A stretch of 64,000 nucleotides of DNA from JAFGIG01 sp964397545 (GTDB lineage: Bacteria > SDB-A): contig CAYNIW010000002.1 in NCBI GenBank assembly GCA_964397545.1, positions 1 to 64,000 on the forward strand. The letters are read 5' to 3'. The translations under genes and the position numbers were made by a program. Below, in pieces: positions 43,577 through 52,299 of this stretch (within the stretch, counting starts at the first letter, position 1; each line of letters opens with the position of its first letter). Under the pieces are notes generated by a model. It was not told where the DNA came from. It ran no database searches and saw nothing but the letters and a program-made list of their open reading frames with translations.

Positions 43577-43927
43577 ATGCTTAGAAGATTTGTGAAAGTA
43601 AAACTGCACGGCCTGCGCGTGACCGAGACGAATCTCGATTACACCGGCAGTATAGGCATAGATTCTGAAATAATAAAGAAAGCCGGCCTGCGACCCGGTG
43701 AGTTTGTGCATGTCGCGAATCTGAACAACGGAGAGAGATTTCAGACATACCTGATAGAAGAAAAGCCTTTTTCCCGCGAGGTGAAGTTAAACGGCGCCGC
43801 TGCAAGGCTTGGGGTTCAAAGAGACAGATTAATAATAATGTCCGAAATCTATCTCACTGATGATGAAATTGATGGATATAAAATGGATGTATTAAGATTC
43901 GACGAAGAAAACTGCGAAATTAGTTGA
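43577..43927 (+). CDS. panD: Aspartate 1-decarboxylase
   Basis: Makes beta-alanine from aspartate. The 116-residue proenzyme has the self-cleavage site Gly24-Ser25 in DYTGSIGID, which yields the pyruvoyl cofactor, and NGERFQTYLIE and LNGAAARL motifs. AAGGAG precedes the ATG, which follows the panC stop directly. Confidence 0.95.
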   Translation: MLRRFVKVKLHGLRVTETNLDYTGSIGIDSEIIKKAGLRPGEFVHVANLNNGERFQTYLIEEKPFSREVKLNGAAARLGVQRDRLIIMSEIYLTDDEIDGYKMDVLRFDEENCEIS

Positions 43928-43939
43928 ATAAGTGAAACA

Positions 43940-44863
43940 ATGGACGGATTGGGAATAGTCATATTAGCCGCGGGTGAAGGAAAGAGAATGAAATCCTCCG
44001 TCCCTAAAGCTCTCCACAGAGTGGCCGGATATCCAATGCTCGGATATGTCCTCGATACCGCCGAAAAACTTCTGCCACAAAGAATTGTTGCGGTAGTGGG
44101 TAAAGGCGGCGAATCCGTAAAGGAATATTTTTCAGGCAGGAATATCGTATTTGTCAGTCAGGATCCTCCTTTAGGAACGGGGCACGCCGTTTTACAGGCG
44201 AAAGAAGCATTGAGCGGGATTGAAAAAACATTGATACTATACGGCGACGTTCCTCTCATCCGTCATGAAACACTTGTTGATTTTCTCGGTGAATCTGAAA
44301 AATCAGCTATTTCAGTTCTTGGAATGGAGCTTGAAGATCCGAAATCCTACGGCAGGCTTATAACTAAAGACCGCTGTCTGCTCGCTATCAGAGAATCGAG
44401 AGACGCCGACGAAGAGGAAAAAAAAATAAAAAAAGTCAACACTGGTATAATGGTTTGCCGGACTAAAATTCTTTTTCATGCTCTTTCAAAGATAAATACT
44501 GATAATGATCAGAAAGAATATTATCTTACGGACGTCGTTTCCGTTTTAAGTTCAGAAGGCGAAAAGGTATTTTTTTGGATTGCTGAAAACGCTTCGGAAT
44601 TCCAGGGCGCGAATGACATGGAAGAGCTGTCATTTCTCAGCGAATACGTCAGAAGAGATAAAATGAGAAACCTCATGAAATCAGGCGTATCAATAATCTC
44701 TCCCCGAAACACTGTTATAGATTACCAGGTTCAAATCGGCGCTGGTTCCGTGATTCACCCTTTCAACTATATCTCAGGTAAAACCCAAATCGGTCAAAAC
44801 TGCATGCTTAAACCTTTTCATTTTTTGGAAAACGCGCAGATCAAAGACGGGGAAATCCTTTGA
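43940..44863 (+). CDS. glmU: GlmU-type uridylyltransferase lacking most of the acetyltransferase domain
   Basis: The 307-residue protein contains the GlmU pyrophosphorylase domain: LAAGEGKRMKSSVPKALH, GTGHAVLQA, YGDVPLI and a linker (NDMEELSFLSEYVRRDKM). Only about two turns of hexapeptide helix follow (QIGAGSVIHPFN, QIGQNCMLKPF), then a stop; full GlmU has about 450 residues. It should form UDP-GlcNAc from GlcNAc-1-P but cannot acetylate glucosamine-1-P. No frameshift remnant is visible downstream, where another gene begins at once. The alternative GlmU-like gene at 33038 may complement it. Confidence 0.85.
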   Translation: MDGLGIVILAAGEGKRMKSSVPKALHRVAGYPMLGYVLDTAEKLLPQRIVAVVGKGGESVKEYFSGRNIVFVSQDPPLGTGHAVLQAKEALSGIEKTLILYGDVPLIRHETLVDFLGESEKSAISVLGMELEDPKSYGRLITKDRCLLAIRESRDADEEEKKIKKVNTGIMVCRTKILFHALSKINTDNDQKEYYLTDVVSVLSSEGEKVFFWIAENASEFQGANDMEELSFLSEYVRRDKMRNLMKSGVSIISPRNTVIDYQVQIGAGSVIHPFNYISGKTQIGQNCMLKPFHFLENAQIKDGEIL

Positions 44864-45315
44864 ATAGGGCAATCCTTTTTATTTTGTTAGCTTTATTTCT
44901 ATCATGCAGTCAGCCGCCGAAAATTAGGATAGAAGACGAGAACCCTTACGTAGATTATTCAGGGTATCCTCAAGATACTCTGCTTGTAGAGATATTAAAC
45001 GGAACAGGAAAAGATGCACTGGGAAGGTTTGTCGCGGACACCTTGAAATCCACTGAAGCAGTTTGGAATGAAACGCTTTACGTTTTCGATGTAATAAGGA
45101 TTGACAATTGGCATGAACCTGAACTCGACAGGACTTTCATAGTTGACAGAAAGGACTCTATGGGCAGAAACGCCCGAATACTCTGTGCGGCGACTTCGAT
45201 CGATCCTCCATTGATTGAAATAAGAAAGAATACAATGCAGGATGTAACTATTATAGTCGGGCCCGATTATGAGATTTATTTTGGTTCTATGGACTCTTCG
45301 GATAAAATATGGTAA
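44860..45315 (+). CDS. Lipoprotein with LytR C-terminal-like domain
   Basis: A 151-residue lipoprotein (lipobox ALFLSC). The segment VEILNGTGKDALGRFVADTL matches the LytR_C domain, a small alpha/beta unit found in cell-envelope proteins with unclear function. Start is TTG 44860, overlapping the glmU stop. A matching catalytic LytR-CpsA-Psr domain is absent. Confidence 0.75.
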   Translation: MNRAILFILLALFLSCSQPPKIRIEDENPYVDYSGYPQDTLLVEILNGTGKDALGRFVADTLKSTEAVWNETLYVFDVIRIDNWHEPELDRTFIVDRKDSMGRNARILCAATSIDPPLIEIRKNTMQDVTIIVGPDYEIYFGSMDSSDKIW

Positions 45316-45366
45316 ATTTCGTTTTTTGCAAATGGGAGTATATTTTTTTTGTTTAAAGGAGGGTTG

Positions 45367-45876
45367 ATGAAATCAGCTTTAGCTATAATTCTCCTGACTG
45401 TGCTTGCAATTATTTCATGCAGTCAGAAACCCGGACCAGCAGAAGACACTACTGCCTCAGACACATCGGCAGTAAATGACACTTTGTCCATAGAACCGGA
45501 TGTATTGCCTTTCACGCCGCCCGCTGACGGTATAATAACCGAAGAAATGTCCGAAAGATATATCCAATGCGCGGTTGAAATAAATAATCTAATACAGCAA
45601 AGAGCTGAAGCCGGCAGGAATTATCTCGACAGCCTTGGCGTGACGTTCGAACAGTTGTCAGATTCAGCTTTCAAGGCGGAAAACAGTCAAGTAATTGAAA
45701 ACTATAACAACATAACAGTAGGCGGGGATTTCGCAGAAGCTGAAAAAAGCATTTACAGAAAATACTCTATGTCGGAAGACGAGTTTATCTGGATAGCAAG
45801 CCATCTTTCCAATCCGGAGAACAAAGAGATACAGGCAAAAGTCACCGAAGCACTTCTCGAAATCATAGCTCCCTGA
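45367..45876 (+). CDS. Hypothetical lipoprotein
   Basis: A 169-residue lipoprotein (lipobox LAIISC), with an acidic Thr/Ser/Asp-rich linker (about 20-45) and a helical C-terminal domain (YIQCAVEINNLIQQRAEAG..., then YRKYSMSEDEFIWIASHL). I do not recognise a family. ATG 45367 follows AAAGGAGGG. The 3' end overlaps the convergent xthA by 14 bp. Confidence 0.72.
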   Translation: MKSALAIILLTVLAIISCSQKPGPAEDTTASDTSAVNDTLSIEPDVLPFTPPADGIITEEMSERYIQCAVEINNLIQQRAEAGRNYLDSLGVTFEQLSDSAFKAENSQVIENYNNITVGGDFAEAEKSIYRKYSMSEDEFIWIASHLSNPENKEIQAKVTEALLEIIAP

Positions 45877-46645
45877 TTTGAACTACAACGGGGGAATGAT
45901 CGGATGGCTTGAGTTCCCCCGCTTTCTTTCTAGAATCCCTGTCAATATGGCATGATGTGAGATATCCGCTTATGTCGTCAGAAACCAGAATGTAATCCAG
46001 ACGCATTCCTTCGTTTTTATGAAAAGCTCCGCCTCGGTAATCCCACCATGAAAAGGCTTTCTTTTCGGGATTGAGATAGGCAAAAGAATCCACGAATCCG
46101 GCGTCTAATATCTCTTTCATCTTCTCTCTTTCGTTTGGATGGAAACAGATGGAACCGTCAAGATTTTGAGGATCCCAGACATCGATATTGCGGATTGCCA
46201 CGTTGAAATCCCCGCCGGCTATGACTTTATTGCCCTTTTTTCTCAGTCCGGTCAGGTGAGTTCGAAGCCTGTCGAAAAACTCAATTTTTTTTGTAAAAGC
46301 CGGATTATCAGGTTCTTTGCCGTTTGGAACATATACGCTGACGAAAGATATGTTTTTATAAGATGCAGTTATCAGCCTTTTTTCATCTTCTTCGGAATCA
46401 GATCCGAATCCTCGTAGGACATCATCGAGATCAAATAAAGATAAAATAGCGACCCCGTTGTATGATTTTTGACCGTAGAAGTAAGCCTTGTAGCCGATAT
46501 CACTGAAGAGCGACAGAGGAAATTTTTCGTCCGGAGTTTTTGTCTCCTGGAGAAAAATAATATCGACTCCGTTTTTTTCAAGCCATATACGAAGATACTG
46601 AGATCTCATATTGAGTGAATTTACGTTCCAAGTGGCTATTTTCAT
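45863..46645 (-). CDS. xthA: Exodeoxyribonuclease III
   Basis: AP endonuclease and 3'-5' exonuclease of base excision repair. The 260-residue protein shows ATWNVNSLN, FLQETK (metal-binding Glu), GGDFNVA, WWDYRGG, RLDYILVS and PSDHSPVVV, the complete catalytic set. Length is normal. nth, another excision repair gene, lies 1.5 kb away. Confidence 0.96.
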   Translation of the reverse strand: MKIATWNVNSLNMRSQYLRIWLEKNGVDIIFLQETKTPDEKFPLSLFSDIGYKAYFYGQKSYNGVAILSLFDLDDVLRGFGSDSEEDEKRLITASYKNISFVSVYVPNGKEPDNPAFTKKIEFFDRLRTHLTGLRKKGNKVIAGGDFNVAIRNIDVWDPQNLDGSICFHPNEREKMKEILDAGFVDSFAYLNPEKKAFSWWDYRGGAFHKNEGMRLDYILVSDDISGYLTSCHIDRDSRKKAGELKPSDHSPVVVQIREL

Positions 46646-46667
46646 AAATCTTTTTTTTAGTTTAATG

Positions 46668-46696
46668 TTGATTAATATCTTGAGCAGATATATTAT
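46668..46696 (+). promoter_or_regulatory. Promoter upstream of small membrane-protein gene
   Basis: TTGATT (46668-46673), 17-bp spacer, TATTAT (46691-46696). Transcription near 46703 would give a leader of about 45 bases before the Shine-Dalgarno-linked start at 46750. Confidence 0.5.
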
Positions 46697-46749
46697 ACAC
46701 CCTTCTGAAAGAATGTCACAACACAGGTTTGCGTCAAAGGAGGATAGTT

Positions 46750-47070
46750 CTGATCTCGGCTTTAATTATCAGCAGGATAACAGGCGGCTTTTTATTGATG
46801 TTTTTCGGCGGATGGAGCGTAGTATTAGGCCAAAAGGAATCCTATAAAAAACCCAAAATCCTGAGAAAAAGGCTTTCCAAAAAAGAAAAAGTAATGAAGG
46901 AACATTTCGGCTATTTCGCCGCTTCCGGAGCATTGGGCTGGATAGTTTCCGAAACATACCGTTTTTTCAGTTTTGCCCCGGCGGCTGGACTTGTTGTATT
47001 GGCCTTATTATGCTCGGTTAACCTGATTGTCTTGTTCAGTAGAATGAGAGTTTCATCGGATACCGGGTAA
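46750..47070 (+). CDS. Small membrane protein, function unknown
   Basis: A frame of about 106 residues with two or three hydrophobic segments (ISALIISRITGGFLLMFFGGW, AAGLVVLALLCSVNLIVLF) and a basic loop between. AAAGGAGG at 46736-46743 points to a start at CTG 46750; the longer frame to TTG 46729 has no ribosome binding site. I know no family. A promoter-like site upstream supports expression. Confidence is limited by the odd start. Confidence 0.5.
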   Translation: MISALIISRITGGFLLMFFGGWSVVLGQKESYKKPKILRKRLSKKEKVMKEHFGYFAASGALGWIVSETYRFFSFAPAAGLVVLALLCSVNLIVLFSRMRVSSDTG

Positions 47071-47082
47071 AACTTTTTTCTC

Positions 47083-48054
47083 TCAGAATTCAAAAGGAAT
47101 GTTTTTCTCAAAATCAGGCCTTAAAACATGAGGCGATTCTCTGACGTCCTGAATGAAGACATGTTCAAAACCGAGATCCATTGAAAAAGCGACGACATCA
47201 TCATACTCTTTTTTCGTGAGAGTTCTGTTTATTTGGGGATACTGTGAAGCTTTATTGCAGGGATAGTATTGCGACATTAAACTCAGACAGATTTTTGAGG
47301 AAACCGCTTTTTTAACTTCAAAGAGAATTTTTTTACTGTCACTGGTATTTCCCGGAATAACTAAATGCCTTAACAATATACCCCTTAGAGCTTTCGTATT
47401 TTCGTCGAAAACAAAATCACCTGTCTGATCAGCCATGATTACGAGGGATTCTATAGCATTTTTGAAATAATTCGGTGCGTCTGAATATTTTATCGACAGG
47501 GAATCGTCATGGTATTTAATGTCAGGCATGAAAATGTCAACAATACCTGCAAGAAGCTTGATTATTTCGGGATTTTCATAACCGCCTGAGTTATAGACTA
47601 CAGGAAGAGAAAATCCTCGGGCACAGCATTCTTCGAGGGATTCAATTATCTGTGATGTGTAATGAGTCGGTGAAACGAGATTCAGGTTTTCGCACCCAGC
47701 GTTCTGGAGTTCAAAGATAATTTCGCTTAAATTTTCCCCTTGCTTTCCGGGAGTATAGTTCTGGCTTATTTGGTAATTTTGGCAATATACGCATTTCATG
47801 ACGCAATTCGCGAAGAAAACTGTTCCCGAACCCTTAATGCCGCTTATCACGGGTTCTTCTCCAAAATGGGGGCCGAAAGAAGAAACGGCGGCTTTTTCCC
47901 CTGAGCGGCAATAGCCGGTTTCTCCTTTAAGCCTGTTAATTCCGCATTTTCTCGGACAAAGACAGCATTTTTCCAAAAATTTTTTGAAAATCCGGACCCT
48001 CTCTTTCAGGGAACCGTCTTTGTAAAGTTTCATGCAGGAAGGTCTTTTATCCAT
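47083..48054 (-). CDS. Radical SAM protein, PflX type (uncharacterised)
   Basis: A protein of about 323 residues with an N-terminal Cys cluster (CCLCPRKCGINRLKGETGYC) and the radical SAM motif CVMKCVYCQ, then GENLSEII and LRGILLRHLVIPGN. It resembles the PflX-like group annotated as pyruvate formate-lyase activating enzymes, whose substrates are unknown. Start is uncertain: ATG 48054 or 48033, or TTG 48120; none has a good ribosome binding site. No glycyl radical enzyme is in the window. Confidence 0.85.
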   Translation of the reverse strand: MDKRPSCMKLYKDGSLKERVRIFKKFLEKCCLCPRKCGINRLKGETGYCRSGEKAAVSSFGPHFGEEPVISGIKGSGTVFFANCVMKCVYCQNYQISQNYTPGKQGENLSEIIFELQNAGCENLNLVSPTHYTSQIIESLEECCARGFSLPVVYNSGGYENPEIIKLLAGIVDIFMPDIKYHDDSLSIKYSDAPNYFKNAIESLVIMADQTGDFVFDENTKALRGILLRHLVIPGNTSDSKKILFEVKKAVSSKICLSLMSQYYPCNKASQYPQINRTLTKKEYDDVVAFSMDLGFEHVFIQDVRESPHVLRPDFEKNIPFEF

Positions 48055-48168
48055 GCCGGCATATATATAACGGAAAAATCTAACGGTCAATAAATAAAGG
48101 GCGGATTTGACTGTTTTCAAAAAGACATATTTATGATTAAATTTCGGTATATTAGGAAAAAGCAGAAA

Positions 48169-48813
48169 ATGAAGTTAGAAAAAAAAGCAACTGAGATTTA
48201 CGAAATTCTATCGCGGCTCTATCCGCGAGCGGGATGTCATCTCTTATACGATGGACCGCATCAGCTTTTGATATCGGGTATTTTATCCGCGCAGACACTG
48301 GATTCGAGAGTTAATTCAGTGACTCCGTTACTTTTTAAGAAGTATCCGACACTGAAGTCTATGTCTCAGGCAGATGAGTTATATCTGAGAACCCTTCTCA
48401 AACCGGTTGGCATGTTTAATACCAAATCCAAAAGGATTATTGAAGCCGCCGCTTTCATAGAAAATGAATATTCCGGCCGTATTCCAGAGACCATTGAAGA
48501 ACTTATCAAGATACCTGGAATCGGAAGAAAAACAGCCAATCTCTTCATAGGCGAATTTCTCGGAATGCCCGCAATCATAGTTGACACTCATTTTAAGAGA
48601 GTTACAGTCCGCCTATGCCTTGTCGAGGAAGGATTGAATCCGGATGAAATCGAGTTTGAAATGATGAAAATTCTCCCCCAAAAAATCAGAACGAACTTTT
48701 CATTCTCTGTAGGAGACCACGGCAGGGAAGTTTGCAAGGCGAGAAAACCTTTGTGCGGCATTTGCCGGGTTAGAAAATACTGCTGCAGTTATCCTGACGG
48801 TATTCCTCGTTAA
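48169..48813 (+). CDS. nth: Endonuclease III
   Basis: DNA glycosylase/AP lyase for oxidised pyrimidines. Helix-hairpin-helix IPGIGRKTANLF supplies the catalytic Lys, VDTHFKRV holds the catalytic Asp, and the end has the 4Fe-4S ligands C-x6-C-x2-C-x5-C. I take ATG 48169, which starts the typical N-terminal helix; an ATG at 48133 would add 12 residues. Divergent from the radical SAM gene. Confidence 0.95.
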   Translation: MKLEKKATEIYEILSRLYPRAGCHLLYDGPHQLLISGILSAQTLDSRVNSVTPLLFKKYPTLKSMSQADELYLRTLLKPVGMFNTKSKRIIEAAAFIENEYSGRIPETIEELIKIPGIGRKTANLFIGEFLGMPAIIVDTHFKRVTVRLCLVEEGLNPDEIEFEMMKILPQKIRTNFSFSVGDHGREVCKARKPLCGICRVRKYCCSYPDGIPR

Positions 48814-48891
48814 AGGCACTTGATTTATTTGTCAGTTAATATATATTTACAATGAGTGGTTTTTGTTTTATTAACTAAATACGGAGGTTTT

Positions 48892-49104
48892 ATGCCCAAT
48901 GCGATTACCCCAGATACTAAGCTTTCTGACATAATTCAGAAATATCCTAAAACACTTGAAGTATTTCAAAAATACAACCTCCATTGCCTTGGGTGTGTTC
49001 TTGCCGCCGGAGAATCCCTGAAAGACGGCCTTCTGGCTCATGGACTCGATGTCGAACAGGTAGTTAAAGAAATGAACGATCTGGTTTCTGAACAAGATAA
49101 GTGA
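48892..49104 (+). CDS. DUF1858 redox-disulfide domain protein
   Basis: A 70-residue protein consisting of a single DUF1858 domain: ITPDTKLSDIIQKYPKTLEVF followed by YNLHCLGCVLAAGESL with a CxxC pair. Such proteins accompany hybrid-cluster and Fe-S proteins and probably bind a metal or form a redox disulfide. GGAGGT precedes ATG 48892. Its stop overlaps the next start (GTGA), linking it to an exported lipoprotein. Confidence 0.85.
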   Translation: MPNAITPDTKLSDIIQKYPKTLEVFQKYNLHCLGCVLAAGESLKDGLLAHGLDVEQVVKEMNDLVSEQDK

Positions 49105-50771
49105 AAAAAAAATTATCAGTATTATACGGATTATCCGTTTTAACTCTCATTTTCTGTTCCCCAATAAGAAATGACGGAACAGGTGATCCAGCGTATATAG
49201 AAGATCTCAACAGAATGGCTTTGGAAAAATACGATATCGGTCAATATTCCGACGCCCTGATAATATTTAGACAGGTTTTAGCTTCTTCCCCTTCGGATTC
49301 CATGAGATACGAAACGGAATACATGATAGCGCTCAGTTCATACATGCTAGGAGATTACCCTCAGTCCGAAGAAGTTCTACTAAAATTATTGTCAAATTCA
49401 AACCTGCCCGCGATTAAAAGAATATCAGCATTGCGGCTTATATCTCAGATTTATTCCGATGAAGAATCATGGGGAGAGGCTTTGACAACTATAATAGATC
49501 TTTTTGATATACTGCCCGACGAAGACCCTTTTAAAGGTATCGCTATCAGCAAGTTTAACGAACTTTCCTCTAACCTTTCGTCGTCTGAACTCTTAAATAT
49601 ATACGATAACAAAAGAGATTTAGCCCTCTCTCCGGAGATTTTATACCGGGCTTCGCAGGCGGCTTTTGCCGAAGGCGACGCTGAGGAATCCGAGAGACTG
49701 TGGTCACTTCTGAAAAGGAATCATCCAAACACACCCGCGCTCGAAAGAACCCCTCCTTTCCTCAGGAAAGTCAACACGAGACTCGTCGGAGTCATCATGC
49801 CTTTGACAGGACAGCATGCTCAATACAGCACTGAAGTCATAAACGGCATCAAACTGGCTTTAAGAGGCGAATCTATGGAGATGCTGATATACGACTCATA
49901 CGGTGAGGTGGCGCAAGCAGTTCAGTGTGCTAAAAAGTTTATTTACGAGGACGGTGTTTTGGCAATAATTGGGCCTCTTTTGTCCTCGACATCGTTTGAA
50001 GTAGCGAAAATCTGCTCTGAAGCTGGCGTCCCCATGATTACTCCGACTGCCACTCAGAGCGGAATAAGCGACATAGGCAATTATGTATTTCAGCTCAACA
50101 AGCCTGAAACCGACGAAGAATTGTTTGTTTTATCTCAGTGGGCTTTAGAAAGCATGAATTACAGACGATATTGCCTGGTAATGGGAGAGGAACACCGTGA
50201 AGAAATCGAGAAGTTTTCCGATTACCTGACAAGCGCCGGAGCTGAGATATCCGGGACTTGGATTCTTCCTAAAGGCACCAGCGATTTCTCGCGTATTTCA
50301 TCTGAAATAATACTCAAAGAACCCGATGCCGTTTTCATTTCCGCAAGCGTTACTGAAATAGTCCAATTGACACCTACCCTTCGGTTTATGGGCTGTAAAG
50401 CGAGATTTTTGGGTTCTTCAATATGGAATAACGACGAAATAGTCAGATACGGTGAAGATGCGGTGGTCGGAGCAGTATTCCCCGGAAAAGGATATTACGG
50501 TTCCGAAACCATAGAATTTGTCAACTCATATTCAAGACAATACGGCAGGGAACCGAGCCGTGTCGCCAGACTTGGATTTGACGCGATGAAAATCATACTT
50601 CTCGCTTCTCAGAGCAGGATTTTTGACAATTCTATGCAACTCGGCGAAGAAATTATTTCACTAAAGAATTATTCCGGAGTTTCAGGACAGATAATCCTCG
50701 AACCCGGCAGCAGTATGAATTACAAGCTTCTGACTATACAAAGAGGCCGCATTCTGCCGCTGGATGAATAA
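49101..50771 (+). CDS. LppC-like lipoprotein: TPR region plus periplasmic-binding-protein fold
   Basis: A 556-residue lipoprotein (lipobox TLIFC). Residues about 30-230 are TPR-like helices (YDIGQYSDALIIFRQVL); from about 235 to 550 it has the Leu/Ile/Val-binding fold (VGVIMPLTGQHAQYSTEVIN, GPLLSSTSFEVAKICSEAGV, ITPTATQSG). The same order occurs in LpoA/LppC, the activator of PBP1A, so a role in peptidoglycan synthesis is possible, but ligand-binding function cannot be excluded. Start is GTG 49101 overlapping the DUF1858 stop. Confidence 0.85.
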   Translation: MKKKLSVLYGLSVLTLIFCSPIRNDGTGDPAYIEDLNRMALEKYDIGQYSDALIIFRQVLASSPSDSMRYETEYMIALSSYMLGDYPQSEEVLLKLLSNSNLPAIKRISALRLISQIYSDEESWGEALTTIIDLFDILPDEDPFKGIAISKFNELSSNLSSSELLNIYDNKRDLALSPEILYRASQAAFAEGDAEESERLWSLLKRNHPNTPALERTPPFLRKVNTRLVGVIMPLTGQHAQYSTEVINGIKLALRGESMEMLIYDSYGEVAQAVQCAKKFIYEDGVLAIIGPLLSSTSFEVAKICSEAGVPMITPTATQSGISDIGNYVFQLNKPETDEELFVLSQWALESMNYRRYCLVMGEEHREEIEKFSDYLTSAGAEISGTWILPKGTSDFSRISSEIILKEPDAVFISASVTEIVQLTPTLRFMGCKARFLGSSIWNNDEIVRYGEDAVVGAVFPGKGYYGSETIEFVNSYSRQYGREPSRVARLGFDAMKIILLASQSRIFDNSMQLGEEIISLKNYSGVSGQIILEPGSSMNYKLLTIQRGRILPLDE

Positions 50772-50793
50772 ATAACCAAAATAAGGAGATAAA

Positions 50794-51072
50794 ATGACGA
50801 ATAAAAAGCCAGAAGAGAAAAAAAAGTCCAAAGAAACCGCCAAGGTCAAAAAAGAACAGCCTACCGAGGGACTGGGTCTCAATCTATACAATTATATAAT
50901 TATTGGCGCCGGTATATTATCCGTCTTGCTGGGGTATTTTTTTCTAAGAAGAGGCTCAATCACCCTGGCTCCAATTCTTTTGATAGCAGGTTATGTCGTT
51001 CTTATCCCGCTTGGTCTTATAGTCAGCCTGCGGAAAAAAGAAATTAGCACCGAAAGCAAAGACACGAAATAA
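50794..51072 (+). CDS. Small two-helix membrane protein
   Basis: A 92-residue protein with a lysine-rich N-terminal tail and two membrane helices (YNYIIIGAGILSVLLGYFFL and LAPILLIAGYVVLIPLGLIV), then a charged C-terminus. The second-helix pattern is common in small proteins of unknown function in FCB bacteria (DUF3098-like). AAGGAGAT precedes the ATG, 22 bp after the lipoprotein gene. Confidence 0.7.
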   Translation: MTNKKPEEKKKSKETAKVKKEQPTEGLGLNLYNYIIIGAGILSVLLGYFFLRRGSITLAPILLIAGYVVLIPLGLIVSLRKKEISTESKDTK

Positions 51073-51081
51073 AAAAATCTG

Positions 51082-52299
51082 TTATTCTTCCTCGAAAAGC
51101 CCGAATTCAGAAGCGAGGTCTTTCAGGACAGATGAGGCTTTTTCTTTTTCCAAAAGAATGCTGACTTTGACTTCTGAAGCGGAAAGCATATTTATCTTGG
51201 ATCCGTTATTTATGAGTATAGAAAAAAGTTTTCCCATGACTTCGGGTGAATTACCGCTTCCAGTGCCCACAATACTCACCAATGAGAAATCTTCTGAAAT
51301 CTCGAATCTGACACAACCGAAGGTCTTTGCCGCTTCTCTCGCGGCGTCGAGCTGGCGGGAACTTAAAAGAAGAGTCAAGCGGAAGTATTTTTCAGACTTT
51401 TCACTGGAGAAATTTTTAGCGTTGACATTGTTCTCCGACAAATAATGGAGAAAACGGAGAGAGTCGTCTGTTTCAAAATATGCTGAGACAAGGATTATCT
51501 CATTATCAATCGTCAATCCTTTCACGGTGACGCCTTCAAGAGATGGGGGAGTGTTTTTTATCAAAGTTGTTTTCCCTCCGGATTTTTCTTTGAAATAATT
51601 TTCTATATTTTTAACTCGGACGACGAGTCCGTATCTCGAAGCTATCTCTACTGCTCTGGGATGCATTACTTTTGCGCCTAAATACGCCATTTCCATCATT
51701 TCTTCGTAACCTATTTGGGATATAAGTTTTGTCCCTTTTATCAATCTCGGATCGGCGCAGAAGACGCCGTCAACGTCTGTGAATATGTCGCAGAACCGGG
51801 CTCCGAGAACACAAGCCAGAGCCACAGCTGAAGTATCTGAGCCTCCTCGTCCAAGTGTAGTGATTTCCTTTTTTTCGCTGACGCCCTGAAATCCGGCAAT
51901 AATAGCTATCTTTCCGGATTCGAGCGACTCATATATCCTTCCGGGTGTTATTCTAAGAATCCTGGCATCGCAATGATTGCAGTCTGTTATAATACCAGCC
52001 TGACTCCCCGTGAATGATATCGCGTCTTTGCCGAGGTTTTTAAGAGCCATGGACAGCAAAGATATGGATATGCGCTCTCCGACTGATACGAGCATATCCA
52101 ATTCTCTTGAATCCGGATTCTCAGTCACAGACCTTGCAAGATTGATCAAATCGTCTGTCTGGTCTCCCATTGCAGATACGACGGCCACAATACTGTAACC
52201 AAGATCGGTCAAATCAGAAATCTCTTTGGCTACGAGCTTGATCTTTTCGGGGTCTCCAACAGTTGTCCCGCCGAATTTCTGAACGATAATTCTTTTCAT
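51082..52299 (-). CDS. lysC: Aspartate kinase
   Basis: Phosphorylates aspartate at the start of lysine, diaminopimelate, threonine and methionine synthesis. The 405-residue protein has KFGGTTVGD, TLGRGGSDTSAVALA and two C-terminal ACT domains (about 260-400), which usually bind feedback inhibitors. Its start overlaps the dapA stop by 4 bp, so the first and third steps of the pathway are co-expressed; asd is not in the window. Confidence 0.96.
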   Translation of the reverse strand: MKRIIVQKFGGTTVGDPEKIKLVAKEISDLTDLGYSIVAVVSAMGDQTDDLINLARSVTENPDSRELDMLVSVGERISISLLSMALKNLGKDAISFTGSQAGIITDCNHCDARILRITPGRIYESLESGKIAIIAGFQGVSEKKEITTLGRGGSDTSAVALACVLGARFCDIFTDVDGVFCADPRLIKGTKLISQIGYEEMMEMAYLGAKVMHPRAVEIASRYGLVVRVKNIENYFKEKSGGKTTLIKNTPPSLEGVTVKGLTIDNEIILVSAYFETDDSLRFLHYLSENNVNAKNFSSEKSEKYFRLTLLLSSRQLDAAREAAKTFGCVRFEISEDFSLVSIVGTGSGNSPEVMGKLFSILINNGSKINMLSASEVKVSILLEKEKASSVLKDLASEFGLFEEE

